7,560 nt of DNA. Origin: an uncultured Eubacteriales bacterium. Lineage in GTDB: Bacteria; Bacillota; Clostridia; Oscillospirales; CAG-272. The DNA lies in the NCBI GenBank assembly GCA_934385225.1, contig CAKRPQ010000096.1, positions 1 to 7,560 on the forward strand, given 5' to 3'. Every line of letters starts with the position of its first letter. The stretch's first letter is position 1. Below the pieces are notes generated by a model. The model saw nothing but the letters and a program-made list of their open reading frames with translations, did no database searches and had not been told where the DNA came from. This document shows, in pieces, positions 1 to 6,144 of this stretch. Made by a program: the position numbers and the translations under genes.

Positions 1-98
1 TACTTAACGGTCACGGTTTTTAGCTGAACTTTGCAAATTTGCCTATGGCAAATTTGGGGAGGTGACCATGATTTGTTCGCATTTTACTTAACGGTCAC
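1..98. repeat. 14-bp direct repeat at 84-bp period with internal hairpin
   Basis: The 14-mer TACTTAACGGTCAC occurs at 1-14 and again, unchanged, at 85-98. Between the copies lies a perfect hairpin with 10-bp arms (CAAATTTGCC at 34-43 and GGCAAATTTG at 47-56) and a 3-nt loop. The core GGTCAC also occurs inverted as GTGACC at 62-67. No open reading frame fits here. The first copy touches the window edge, so more copies could lie to the left. It may be an interspersed intergenic element or part of a short tandem array; the sequence alone does not decide. Confidence 0.6.
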
Positions 99-109
99 CT
101 CTATTTTAT
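59..109 (+). terminator. Terminator-like hairpin for a gene left of the window
   Basis: GAGGTGACC at 59-67 pairs perfectly with GGTCACCTC at 93-101 around a 25-nt loop and is followed by the T-rich TATTTTATC. The stem is good, but the loop is long and the T tract is interrupted, so it is a weak match to an intrinsic terminator. It overlaps the repeated element and may be only part of that element. Confidence 0.35.
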
Positions 110-176
110 CACAAAATCGCATTTTTTCAAGTCCGATTTCGTCACTTCACAAAAAAAGTCGAAAAAAATCCTAAAA

Positions 177-208
177 TTCACAACACATTAACAAAATCAT
201 TATATAAT
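177..208 (+). promoter_or_regulatory. Probable promoter of the foldase operon
   Basis: A perfect -10 box TATAAT lies at 203-208. The best -35 match is TTCACA at 177-182, one base from consensus, but the spacer is 20 nt, longer than the usual 16-18. Transcription would start near 215, leaving a short leader before the ribosome site GGAGGTG at 227-233 and the ATG at 242. The -10 box is convincing; the -35 is not. Confidence 0.5.
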
Positions 209-241
209 ATCTTTGTGTGATTTTACGGAGGTGCGTCCAAA

Positions 242-1231
242 ATGAAACTGAAAAAGATTATATATATTGTTTGTGCTTTTCTTGTCCTGCCCGTCCTGTT
301 CGGCTGCGCGGATAAGGGAAACGGCGGCGAAAAATACGCTTCCGTTCTCGGCGAGGACGTGTATTTCGACGAGGTTCGCTACCTTACGCTCAATTATAAA
401 GCGGATATGGCGGCAAAATACGGAGACGGAATATGGGAGAAAGCCGGCGAGAATTACCGCGCGGAGCTTGAAGAAAAAGTAAATTCCGCGATAAAAAAGG
501 AAGCCGCGGAGCGCACGCTTTTTGCCGAATACGGCGTTGATACCGACTCAAAAGACGTAAAAAAATATGTGAGCGACTACATAAAGAACGCGAAAAAGGA
601 ACTCGGAGGCAGCGGGGAGTACAAAAAACAGCTCGCCGAAAATTTTATGACCGAGAGGTACTTAAAAAGCGTTCTGACAACGGAAAAATGCTTTGATTCA
701 CTTCGCAACGCCCTCTGCACGGCGGGGAAGATAGACACGTCCGACGAGACGGTAAAGAATGTTATAAAAAACGAATTTATCAGAACCCTGCACGTCTATA
801 TTTCGAACGATGACGGCGATGATGTTGCCGAAAACCGCGCAAAAGCGGAGAAAGTTCTTTCTCTGCTCGAAGAGGGAACGCCGCTTAATACACTTATCGG
901 CAGGTACAGCGAGGACTATTATATGGTCACGACAGACGGCTACTATTTTATGCGCGGAGAGTATGAGAGTGCGTATGAGGACGCGGCTTTTGCTCTTGAC
1001 GAAGGCGAGTACAGCGGCGTTGTCGAAGGCGAGAACGGCTTTTATGTGATAGTCCGCCTTGAAAAAGATGATAAATACATAAGTGCCAACTTTGAAACAC
1101 TCAAAGACAGGTACATTTACGCTGTGGCGGAGAGAATAATCGCGGAGAAGGCGGAGAACGCCGAGATAGAACTCACGGATTTCGGAAAAAGCACAGATTT
1201 TCTTAAAATACAGAGCGAAGGAGACCGATAA
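242..1231 (+). CDS. PrsA/PpiC-type foldase lipoprotein (peptidyl-prolyl isomerase-like)
   Basis: 329 residues. A charged N-terminus (MKLKK), a hydrophobic segment (about 6-20) and the lipobox L-F-G-C with Cys22 show a lipoprotein exported by Sec and anchored on the outer face of the membrane. Residues 30-150 look like the helical chaperone domain of SurA/PrsA proteins. Residues 178-275 follow the parvulin (PpiC) rotamase pattern, including the stretch AAFALDEGEYSGVVEGENGF. In PrsA this family folds secreted proteins. The first parvulin histidine is present (His184 in LHVYI), but the second, normally in GYHII, is Tyr268, and the usual GGDLG loop is not recognisable. Catalysis may therefore be lost and a holdase role is possible. 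The start is fixed by GGAGGTG 8 nt upstream. It is first in a three-gene operon and its TAA overlaps the next ATG by one base. Confidence 0.85.
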   Translation: MKLKKIIYIVCAFLVLPVLFGCADKGNGGEKYASVLGEDVYFDEVRYLTLNYKADMAAKYGDGIWEKAGENYRAELEEKVNSAIKKEAAERTLFAEYGVDTDSKDVKKYVSDYIKNAKKELGGSGEYKKQLAENFMTERYLKSVLTTEKCFDSLRNALCTAGKIDTSDETVKNVIKNEFIRTLHVYISNDDGDDVAENRAKAEKVLSLLEEGTPLNTLIGRYSEDYYMVTTDGYYFMRGEYESAYEDAAFALDEGEYSGVVEGENGFYVIVRLEKDDKYISANFETLKDRYIYAVAERIIAEKAENAEIELTDFGKSTDFLKIQSEGDR

Positions 1232-2307
1232 TGAGCGCATACAGAAGAGGTCTAAGATACAGGCGCGGCGGAAAACGCGGCGCATTCCATAACCGTTCGG
1301 TGACGACGGTCGTATTTCTGCTTTTTTTTATCGCCGCCGTCATTTTCGGCACGGTGAAGCTCGGAAAGTATCTCGGCGAAAAGGGCGAACACTCAAAGGA
1401 GAGCAGGGAGTCCGACCCGATCGAGGCTTACACGGGAACGGAGGTGCTTTTGTCGCAAAAAAACGCTCCGCTTCTTACGGATAGTGCGCCTGTCGGGATA
1501 AATTCGTCGTTTCTTTCGCTTTCGGGACTCGGCGGAAGCGATGATGCACTTGCGGAGAGAACGGCACCCGTCGCCGAGAATACCGCCGTTACGCTGATTT
1601 TCAGAAGTACGGACGGAACGCTTTATTACGCTTCTCCCGCGGCAGCCGCCGTCGGCAGCACCGCTGGCGGAGATTTGCCCGACGCGGGTAAAGTGATAGG
1701 CGCGCTTAAAGAGAAGAACTGCTACGTCAGCGTAATGTTCGGCATTTCCGAAAAACGCGCCGACGAGACTGAAAACGCCGCTCTGCGCGCTTTTGAAAAG
1801 GCAATGATAAGCGAAACCGTCGGTGCGGGCGCAGACGAGGTGATACTTTGCGCTCCGTCGCTTTCGGCGGACGCTCTTCCCGAACTCGAAGCGTTCGCGG
1901 GTGACGTGAGACAGACGTGCCTCGGCAAAGCGCGGCTCGGAATATTCTTTGCGCGCGGATTTTTTGACGGCGATTTTTCGGCTGTCACGCGCGAACTTGC
2001 CGAATATTTTGAGATTTTTGCAGCCGACTTGCCTGACAAGGCGACACAGAGTGCCGAAACGGATACGGACACGAACGCATCTGAAAATGGAAATAAAGAA
2101 AACACGAAAAAGTTTACGGACGAAATCGAATTTTTCGTCACGAGATATAACGTGAGAATTGTAATCGACGCGGACGGAACGGAAGAACACGCCGATTTTG
2201 AACGCACGGAAAGCGTCTCCTTCTCGGAGCTTTTCGGCACGCACTATGACTCCGACGCCGACACGGACACAGGCGACGGCTCGTCCGCGGCAAATACGGA
2301 AGAATAA
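1231..2307 (+). CDS. Single-pass membrane protein with putative glycoside-hydrolase-like barrel domain
   Basis: 358 residues. An Arg/Lys-rich N-terminus (1-22) precedes one membrane segment (about 24-42), so most of the protein should lie outside the cell membrane. Residues 110-320 alternate predicted strands and helices: TAVTLIF, CYVSVMF, ADEVILCAP, ARLGIFF, FEIFAADL and VRIVID. The opening TLIFRSTDGTLYYAS recalls the start of putative glycoside-hydrolase (DUF4015-like) barrels, but I see no clear catalytic pair, so this is an inference. Two low-complexity acidic Asp/Thr/Ser stretches occur, at about 271-290 and at the C-terminus (DSDADTDTGDG). The ATG overlaps the stop of the lipoprotein gene (TAATG), with AAGGAG 7 nt upstream, which implies translational coupling. 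Membrane topology is much surer than function. Confidence 0.75.
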   Translation: MSAYRRGLRYRRGGKRGAFHNRSVTTVVFLLFFIAAVIFGTVKLGKYLGEKGEHSKESRESDPIEAYTGTEVLLSQKNAPLLTDSAPVGINSSFLSLSGLGGSDDALAERTAPVAENTAVTLIFRSTDGTLYYASPAAAAVGSTAGGDLPDAGKVIGALKEKNCYVSVMFGISEKRADETENAALRAFEKAMISETVGAGADEVILCAPSLSADALPELEAFAGDVRQTCLGKARLGIFFARGFFDGDFSAVTRELAEYFEIFAADLPDKATQSAETDTDTNASENGNKENTKKFTDEIEFFVTRYNVRIVIDADGTEEHADFERTESVSFSELFGTHYDSDADTDTGDGSSAANTEE

Positions 2308-2316
2308 AAGGACAGT

Positions 2317-3231
2317 ATGAAAGAAAAATACACAATGAACCTGATCCGCGAAAACGGCGACGTGCTGTTTTCGTATCCGCTGACGGAAAATTCTGTCGGA
2401 AATCTGCTCGATAAAACAGCCGAACGCGATAGATCATTCATAAAAAATATAATAGACGGCAGGCGTTTTGACACAAGCCTTATATCGGAGAAGAACGACG
2501 GCGGAACGATCCTCTTTGTGTTCTCGCTCTTCCCGTCGTCGGGAGCCTTGCTCGGTTTCGACTGCGAGATACCGTATAAGGACGCACGCAGATTTGTAAT
2601 TTCCGGGCTTCTGCCGGGGATAGTTTGTGCCGAAAAAGCGAGGACGGACACGGAGGACGGCGATTTCTCCGAGGACGTATATTCGGAGCTCGGAGAAATT
2701 ATAAATGTCGTATGTAAACCGTTCCGCAGAATGCTTGAATGCCGCTCCGTAAGCGACGCCGTAGAACTTGCCGATGACATCGCGCGTATTTTCGGAACAG
2801 AATTTGATATAAACGTACCGCAGGAAATCGGCGCGATGCACTTGCCGCGCGGCACGGATATAGGACTTTTCACACTCTTTTCCGTCGTCACGGCGGGGTC
2901 TGTCCGCACATTCAAGCCGAAAACTCACGCCTCTCTCAAAGTCAGAGAGGAAAGGGGCTTGCTGTTTTTTGACGTCGAGTGTCCCGCCGAGAACAGACGA
3001 AACCTGCGTCTCGAAGGTGCGACTGAGGAGATCGACAACCTTAGCGGTTTGTATGCGCCGCTTACCGAAGCCGTGCGCAGAACAGGTGTTCCCTACGACG
3101 TTTCATACGAGGGCGATTACAGCGCGGAGATCTCTCCCGTTCGCGAGGAGCTTTCGGTGACGGGACTCAAAGCACCCGATCTTTTTACCCGTTTTAACGG
3201 AGAAACAAAAGAAGCAAAAGAAGCATTATAA
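2317..3231 (+). CDS. Unrecognised cytoplasmic protein, possibly a degenerate histidine-kinase-like ATPase fold
   Basis: 304 residues, with no signal peptide or membrane segment. I do not recognise the family. The order of elements resembles a sensor kinase core: a mixed N-terminal domain (1-110), helices with a LGEIINVVCKPFRR stretch around 125-145, a second helix (about 147-165), then a region from about 180 to 280 shaped like a HATPase domain. That region has a helix LFTLFSVVTAG, two strands ending in GLLFFDVEC, a helix LYAPLTEAVRRTG and a closing strand pair. The N-box asparagines and glycine-rich G boxes are absent, so ATP binding is unlikely. This fold idea is inference only. AAAGGA lies 4 nt before the ATG and 9 nt separate it from the upstream gene; ATG at 2335 is an alternative with a poorer ribosome site. 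The last 12 codons overlap an opposing gene. Confidence 0.7.
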   Translation: MKEKYTMNLIRENGDVLFSYPLTENSVGNLLDKTAERDRSFIKNIIDGRRFDTSLISEKNDGGTILFVFSLFPSSGALLGFDCEIPYKDARRFVISGLLPGIVCAEKARTDTEDGDFSEDVYSELGEIINVVCKPFRRMLECRSVSDAVELADDIARIFGTEFDINVPQEIGAMHLPRGTDIGLFTLFSVVTAGSVRTFKPKTHASLKVREERGLLFFDVECPAENRRNLRLEGATEEIDNLSGLYAPLTEAVRRTGVPYDVSYEGDYSAEISPVREELSVTGLKAPDLFTRFNGETKEAKEAL

Positions 3232-3613
3232 CATCGTCGCAACTTTCGCCGCTGCGGTGACTTTTCTCACCGTCGCGGAGAAGCAGAATTATTACGGCGA
3301 GCAGAATATCGTCACCCGAAAGGTCAAGGGAAAACCTGCTTTCGGGTCTTTTTGCGCTTTCAACGCCGCACTCGCCGTGCTTGCATACGGCATCGTGGTC
3401 GCAGGCACATTCGCGTTCGCTCCCGTGACCGCCCGCAGACGCCTCCTCGGGCAGTCTTTCCGCCGTTTTTACCTCGCGCGGCGGCTCGCCTTGCGTGCGG
3501 CTCTGCACGTTTTCCGAAAGGGGTCTGTATGTGCGGTCGTTTCCGAACGCAACACCGCCGTAGGATTCGGGAACGTTATATATTCCGCCGTCATATGTGC
3601 TTTTGCTGTACAT
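3194..3613 (-). CDS. Poly-leucine-tailed small protein with Cys/His cluster, function unknown
   Basis: 139 residues. The ATG at 3613 is chosen because GGGAGGAA lies upstream at 3625-3632; the spacing of about 13 nt is long. The frame stays open to 3697, but that part overlaps the upstream gene. The N-terminus is Tyr/Gly-rich and the middle (35-68) charged and disordered. Residues 69-82 hold Cys69, Cys71, Cys77 and Cys82 with His73 and His79, a possible metal site. The tail has two similar units, each beginning with Asp-Asp and running into hydrophobics: DDILLAVIILLL (101-112) and DDVIMLLLLLLFL (126-138). Each is too short for an ordinary membrane span. I recall clostridial proteins with this tail pattern, which supports a real gene, but know no function. 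It is third in the reverse trio, overlaps the gene before it by 23 nt and the converging forward gene by 38 nt. Confidence 0.75.
   Translation of the reverse strand: MYSKSTYDGGIYNVPESYGGVAFGNDRTYRPLSENVQSRTQGEPPREVKTAERLPEEASAGGHGSERECACDHDAVCKHGECGVESAKRPESRFSLDLSGDDILLAVIILLLRDGEKSHRSGESCDDVIMLLLLLLFLR
3314..3353 (+). terminator. Probable intrinsic terminator of the forward operon, inside the opposing gene
   Basis: ACCCGAAAG at 3314-3322 pairs perfectly with CTTTCGGGT at 3339-3347 around a 16-nt loop and is followed by CTTTTT (T run 3349-3353). It starts 83 nt after the stop of the third forward gene and acts in that direction. It lies entirely within the coding sequence of the opposing 139-residue protein, encoding its residues around 88-100. 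Confidence 0.55.
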
Positions 3614-4100
3614 CGCCCTGTAAATTCCTCCCAAACAGATTTCCGAGTTCGGATAAACGTATGATTTTGTCAACCGCCGCCGCGCGTTCGGGCGCAAGAT
3701 ACGGTTTCAGGGCGCAGAGCAGAGCCTCGCGGTGCTTTTCCTCGGCGCTTTTTTCCTTTTTGCCCGCAGAACCGAGCATGCGGAGGAGCATACTCATTGT
3801 CTCCGCCTCTTTCGGAGGATTCGGTGCGTGTCCGCTCCCCGCATTCTCCGCGGGAGGAGCACCCGCACCTCCCTTTTCGTCCCCCGCGTCAAGTCTGTCG
3901 ATTATTTCGTCGAGTTTTGACGAAAGCTCCGAGTGCGCCTCGTCGTTTTGCGCCTGACCGAGAATATCGTAGTCTTTGTCGCCGTCCTGCTGCTTCAAAA
4001 GCCCTCCGAGCGCTCCTATAACGGACGAAAGAGCGGCGGGATTTGACAAAACGCTGCCGAGAAGATTCCCGAAAATGCCGCCGTCGCTTTGCAAACTCAT
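3591..4100 (-). CDS. Conserved-looking clostridial hypothetical protein, helical
   Basis: 169 residues from the ATG at 4100. A GTG at 4109 in the same frame would add three residues and overlap the upstream stop by 8 nt. I prefer the ATG, which sits one base after that stop, but neither has a strong ribosome site, so translation probably depends on coupling. Residues 8-35 form a Gly/Leu-rich, probably amphipathic helical segment (IFGNLLGSVL and SVIGALGGLL). Residues 55-72 are a short charged helix, 73-98 a Gly/Pro/Ala linker, and 124-160 a helical C-terminus with ALLCALKPYLAPERAAAVDK. That C-terminal pattern (LKPYL, ER, then VDK and IRL) is one I associate with uncharacterised clostridial proteins. 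There is no signal peptide or clear membrane span. It is the middle gene of the reverse trio. Confidence 0.75.
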   Translation of the reverse strand: MSLQSDGGIFGNLLGSVLSNPAALSSVIGALGGLLKQQDGDKDYDILGQAQNDEAHSELSSKLDEIIDRLDAGDEKGGAGAPPAENAGSGHAPNPPKEAETMSMLLRMLGSAGKKEKSAEEKHREALLCALKPYLAPERAAAVDKIIRLSELGNLFGRNLQGDVQQKHI

Positions 4101-4101
4101 A

Positions 4102-4323
4102 TCAGTCACCGCTTTTCTTCTTTTTTAACAGTCCCGCCGCTTTTTCGATGTCGCTGTCGGTGGCAATGGAAAGCGCGTTTCTCAGAGACGCTACGTCCGC
4201 GTCAGAGAGGTTCGGAGTCCCGATGCCGAGTCCCGATTCCGCGGCAAGAGCGGAGATCACCTTTCGGAATTTTTCGTCGTCGAGCGAAAGCAGACGACTG
4301 ACGGCATTTCTGTCGAGTTTCAT
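4102..4323 (-). CDS. Small helical protein, function unknown
   Basis: 73 residues. The ATG at 4323 is preceded by AAAGGAG at a spacing of 8 nt; the frame is open further upstream, but only this start has a ribosome site. The protein looks all-helical: residues 1-30 give MKLDRNAVSRLLSLDDEKF and onward, a Gly-rich turn follows (31-38), then a second helical region (40-67, including DADVASLRNALSIAT), and a basic end KKKK at 67-70. No domain is recognised. As first gene of the trio, it ends one base before the ATG of the next gene, and within that gene if the GTG start is used. Shared promoter and overlaps suggest that the three products act together. Confidence 0.75.
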   Translation of the reverse strand: MKLDRNAVSRLLSLDDEKFRKVISALAAESGLGIGTPNLSDADVASLRNALSIATDSDIEKAAGLLKKKKSGD

Positions 4324-4359
4324 ATGCCCATCTCCTTTCGGTACTTTATATCTGCTGAC

Positions 4360-4390
4360 AGTATATTCCGATTTTTCCGAAATGACACAA
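4360..4390 (-). promoter_or_regulatory. Weak candidate promoter of the reverse trio
   Basis: On the minus strand TATACT (4365-4360) is a fair -10 box, 37 nt before the ATG at 4323. The only -35-like hexamer at a plausible distance is TTGTGT (4390-4385), with a spacer of 19 nt. It overlaps the left flank of the terminator upstream, which is common at tightly spaced operon borders. Confidence 0.35.
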
Positions 4391-4439
4391 AAAGGAGTGC
4401 CCAAAAACTCTGAATGAGTTTTTGGGCAGCCCTTTTTTT
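4389..4439. terminator. Symmetric, probably bidirectional intrinsic terminator
   Basis: GCCCAAAAACTC at 4399-4410 and GAGTTTTTGGGC at 4416-4427 form a perfect 12-bp stem with a 5-nt loop. Beyond 3-nt internal loops on each side, AAAAAGG (4389-4395) can pair with CCTTTTT (4431-4437). Seven T follow on the plus strand, and five T follow on the minus strand. Only minus-strand genes flank it, so its clear job is to end the transcript of the Mrp ATPase gene, whose stop is at 4446. Confidence 0.85.
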
Positions 4440-4445
4440 ATATAT

Positions 4446-5267
4446 TTACTTTATATTTTCGATCTTGTCCGCTGCTTTTTCGAGGTAGTCGTTCTCCATA
4501 AGCTCTATCATACCCTTGTCGCAGAGTGCGGAAAACTTCGGGTCAAGCGGTATTCTGCCAAGCAGGTCGTAGCCGAACTTTTCCGCGACCTTTTCGATGT
4601 GGCTTTCGCCGAACACCTTTATCTCCTTGCCGCAGTCGGGGCATTTGACATAGCTCATATTTTCTACAAGTCCGAGGACGGGAATGTTCATCATGTCCGC
4701 CATATTCGCCGCCTTTTCGACTATCATGGCGACAAGCTCCTGGGGACTGCTGACGATAACTATGCCGTCAAGCGGTATCGACTGAAAGACCGTGAGCGGA
4801 ACGTCTCCCGTTCCGGGAGGGCAGTCGACGAACATATAGTCAATGTTGTTCCAGATAACGTCCGTCCAGAACTGCTTTACCGTTCCCGCAATGACGGGAC
4901 CGCGCCATACGACGGGTTTCGTTTCGTCGTCCATAAGAAGGTTGACAGACATAATGTCTATGCCCGTCGTGGAGTGGGGCGGAATAAGACCGTTTTCGTC
5001 ACCGTCAACCAAACCGCGGACGCCGAACGCCTTCGGGATTGAAGGACCTGTTATATCCGCGTCGAGAATGGCGCATTTGTAGCCGCGCCTCTGCATATTT
5101 ACGGCGAGCATGGAGGTGACGAGCGATTTTCCGACGCCTCCTTTTCCGCTGACGACGCCTATAACGTGCTTTACGCTGCTGAGGTCGTTCAGCTTTTCGA
5201 TCATACTTTCGGGCTGTTTTGACGAGCAGGCGCTCGAACAGCTTGAACAATCATGAGTACATCCCAT
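4446..5267 (-). CDS. mrp: Mrp/NBP35-family Fe-S cluster carrier ATPase
   Basis: 273 residues, a normal length for this family. It carries the deviant Walker A motif SGKGGVGKS (40-48), DADITGPS (69-76), the Walker B-like region DCPPGTGD (148-155), and CPDC (209-212), the pair that binds a bridging Fe-S cluster between two subunits in Mrp/ApbC proteins. The N-terminus adds Cys3, Cys7, Cys10 and Cys14, comparable to the ferredoxin-like cluster site of NBP35 but differently spaced. Mrp proteins bind Fe-S clusters and hand them to target apoproteins in the cytoplasm, powered by ATP. The ATG at 5267 has AAAGGA about 11 nt upstream, a long spacing; starting there keeps all four N-terminal Cys. It lies 39 nt behind the FabG-like gene and is probably cotranscribed with it, ending at the terminator just downstream. 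Confidence 0.95.
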   Translation of the reverse strand: MGCTHDCSSCSSACSSKQPESMIEKLNDLSSVKHVIGVVSGKGGVGKSLVTSMLAVNMQRRGYKCAILDADITGPSIPKAFGVRGLVDGDENGLIPPHSTTGIDIMSVNLLMDDETKPVVWRGPVIAGTVKQFWTDVIWNNIDYMFVDCPPGTGDVPLTVFQSIPLDGIVIVSSPQELVAMIVEKAANMADMMNIPVLGLVENMSYVKCPDCGKEIKVFGESHIEKVAEKFGYDLLGRIPLDPKFSALCDKGMIELMENDYLEKAADKIENIK

Positions 5268-5306
5268 TTTGATAAAATTCCTTTCGGTATATATTTTTCG
5301 TTTGTT

Positions 5307-6026
5307 TCAGACGGCAAAACCGCCGTCGACGGAGAGAATCTGTCCCGTGATAAACGAGGCGTTTTCCGACGCGAGAAAGAAAACGGCATCCGCCGCCTCT
5401 TCGGGCTTTCCTATGCGGCAAAGCGGCGTTTCGTCGCAAAGTACATTCAGATCCTCCGCGGAAAGATGCGCGTTCATATCGGTGTCGATGACACCCGGGC
5501 AGACGCAGTTCACGTTTATGCCCGACGGACCGAATTCCTTTGCGAGTGCCTTCGTCATGCCGATAACGCCGGCCTTTGCGGCAGAATAGTGTACCTCGCA
5601 CGACGCGCCGATAAGCCCCCACATAGAGCTTATCGTGACTATTTTTCCCGATTTTTCGTGTATCATAAACCTTGACGCTTCGCGCACACAGTAAAAGACG
5701 GAGGAGAGATTTGTGTCCGTCATTTTTCGCCAGTCGTCGTCGCTTATGTCCGTGAAAAGCGAAAATTGCGCGATCCCCGCGTTTGCGACTAGAACGTCGA
5801 TGCCGCCCATAAGCTCCGCCGCTTTTTTTACGGCGTCCGAGGCTTCGCACGCGTCCGAGAGATCGGCACGGACGGCAAAAGCTCCCGTTTCCTCCGAGAC
5901 TTTGCGCGCCTCGTCCTCCGAGGAGCGGTAAATGAAAACGACTTTGTCGCCGTCTTCCGAAAAACGCTTCACGCAGGCTCTGCCGATTCCGCGCGAACCG
6001 CCTGTTATCAATATTTTTCTGTTCAT
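5307..6026 (-). CDS. Short-chain dehydrogenase/reductase, FabG-like (3-oxoacyl-ACP reductase type)
   Basis: 239 residues, close to the usual FabG length of about 245. A Rossmann fold with TGGSRGIG (8-15) binds the dinucleotide; Arg12 and Arg34 hint at NADPH. NAG (82-84) and the tetrad Asn106, Ser134, Tyr147 and Lys151 (in YSAAK) are complete, so the enzyme should be active. PG at 177-178 and ITGQILSVDGG near the end are typical of FabG, which reduces 3-oxoacyl-ACP in fatty-acid synthesis. Other SDR enzymes share these motifs and no fatty-acid genes lie beside it, so the substrate is uncertain. The ATG at 6026 is chosen: the in-frame GTG at 6041 is itself part of the ribosome site AAAGGTG. It is first in a two-gene unit with the Mrp ATPase gene. 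Confidence 0.92.
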   Translation of the reverse strand: MNRKILITGGSRGIGRACVKRFSEDGDKVVFIYRSSEDEARKVSEETGAFAVRADLSDACEASDAVKKAAELMGGIDVLVANAGIAQFSLFTDISDDDWRKMTDTNLSSVFYCVREASRFMIHEKSGKIVTISSMWGLIGASCEVHYSAAKAGVIGMTKALAKEFGPSGINVNCVCPGVIDTDMNAHLSAEDLNVLCDETPLCRIGKPEEAADAVFFLASENASFITGQILSVDGGFAV

Positions 6027-6051
6027 GCGATAAAAATTCACCTTTCAATAT

Positions 6052-6080
6052 ATGATACCACGGATCGGGGATTTTTTCAA
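6052..6080 (-). promoter_or_regulatory. Strong promoter of the FabG-like/Mrp pair
   Basis: On the minus strand TTGAAA (6080-6075) and TATCAT (6057-6052) are each one base from consensus with an ideal 17-nt spacer, and TGG directly before the -10 makes an extended -10 box. Transcription would start near 6045, giving a leader of about 20 nt that carries AAAGGTG before the ATG at 6026. Confidence 0.75.
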
Positions 6081-6144
6081 GAATAAAATCGTTTTTCGGA
6101 TATTTTTTTGTTCCTCGGTTTGTAAAAAATCGAAAAAATTGATA

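Noticed and set aside
1393..2244. Reverse 283-codon frame under the membrane protein gene
   Set aside because: Arg/Ser-rich shadow without a ribosome site; the forward gene is coupled by TAATG and has a clear membrane segment.
3255..3272. Hairpin CGGTGA/TCACCG as a terminator
   Set aside because: Only 6 bp and no T run on either side; the stem at 3314-3347 with T5 is the better candidate.
3257..3664. Forward 135-codon open frame opposite the trio
   Set aside because: No ribosome site, Arg/Ala-rich composition typical of an antisense frame, and it covers the coherent reverse genes with family-like tails and coupled starts.
4422..5042. Forward 206-codon frame opposite the Mrp ATPase gene
   Set aside because: It starts inside the terminator and is antisense to an unmistakable Mrp protein.
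5251..6048. Reverse 265-codon frame, longer than the FabG-like gene
   Set aside because: Very Arg-rich and without motifs; it overlaps a complete SDR gene with all catalytic residues in another frame.
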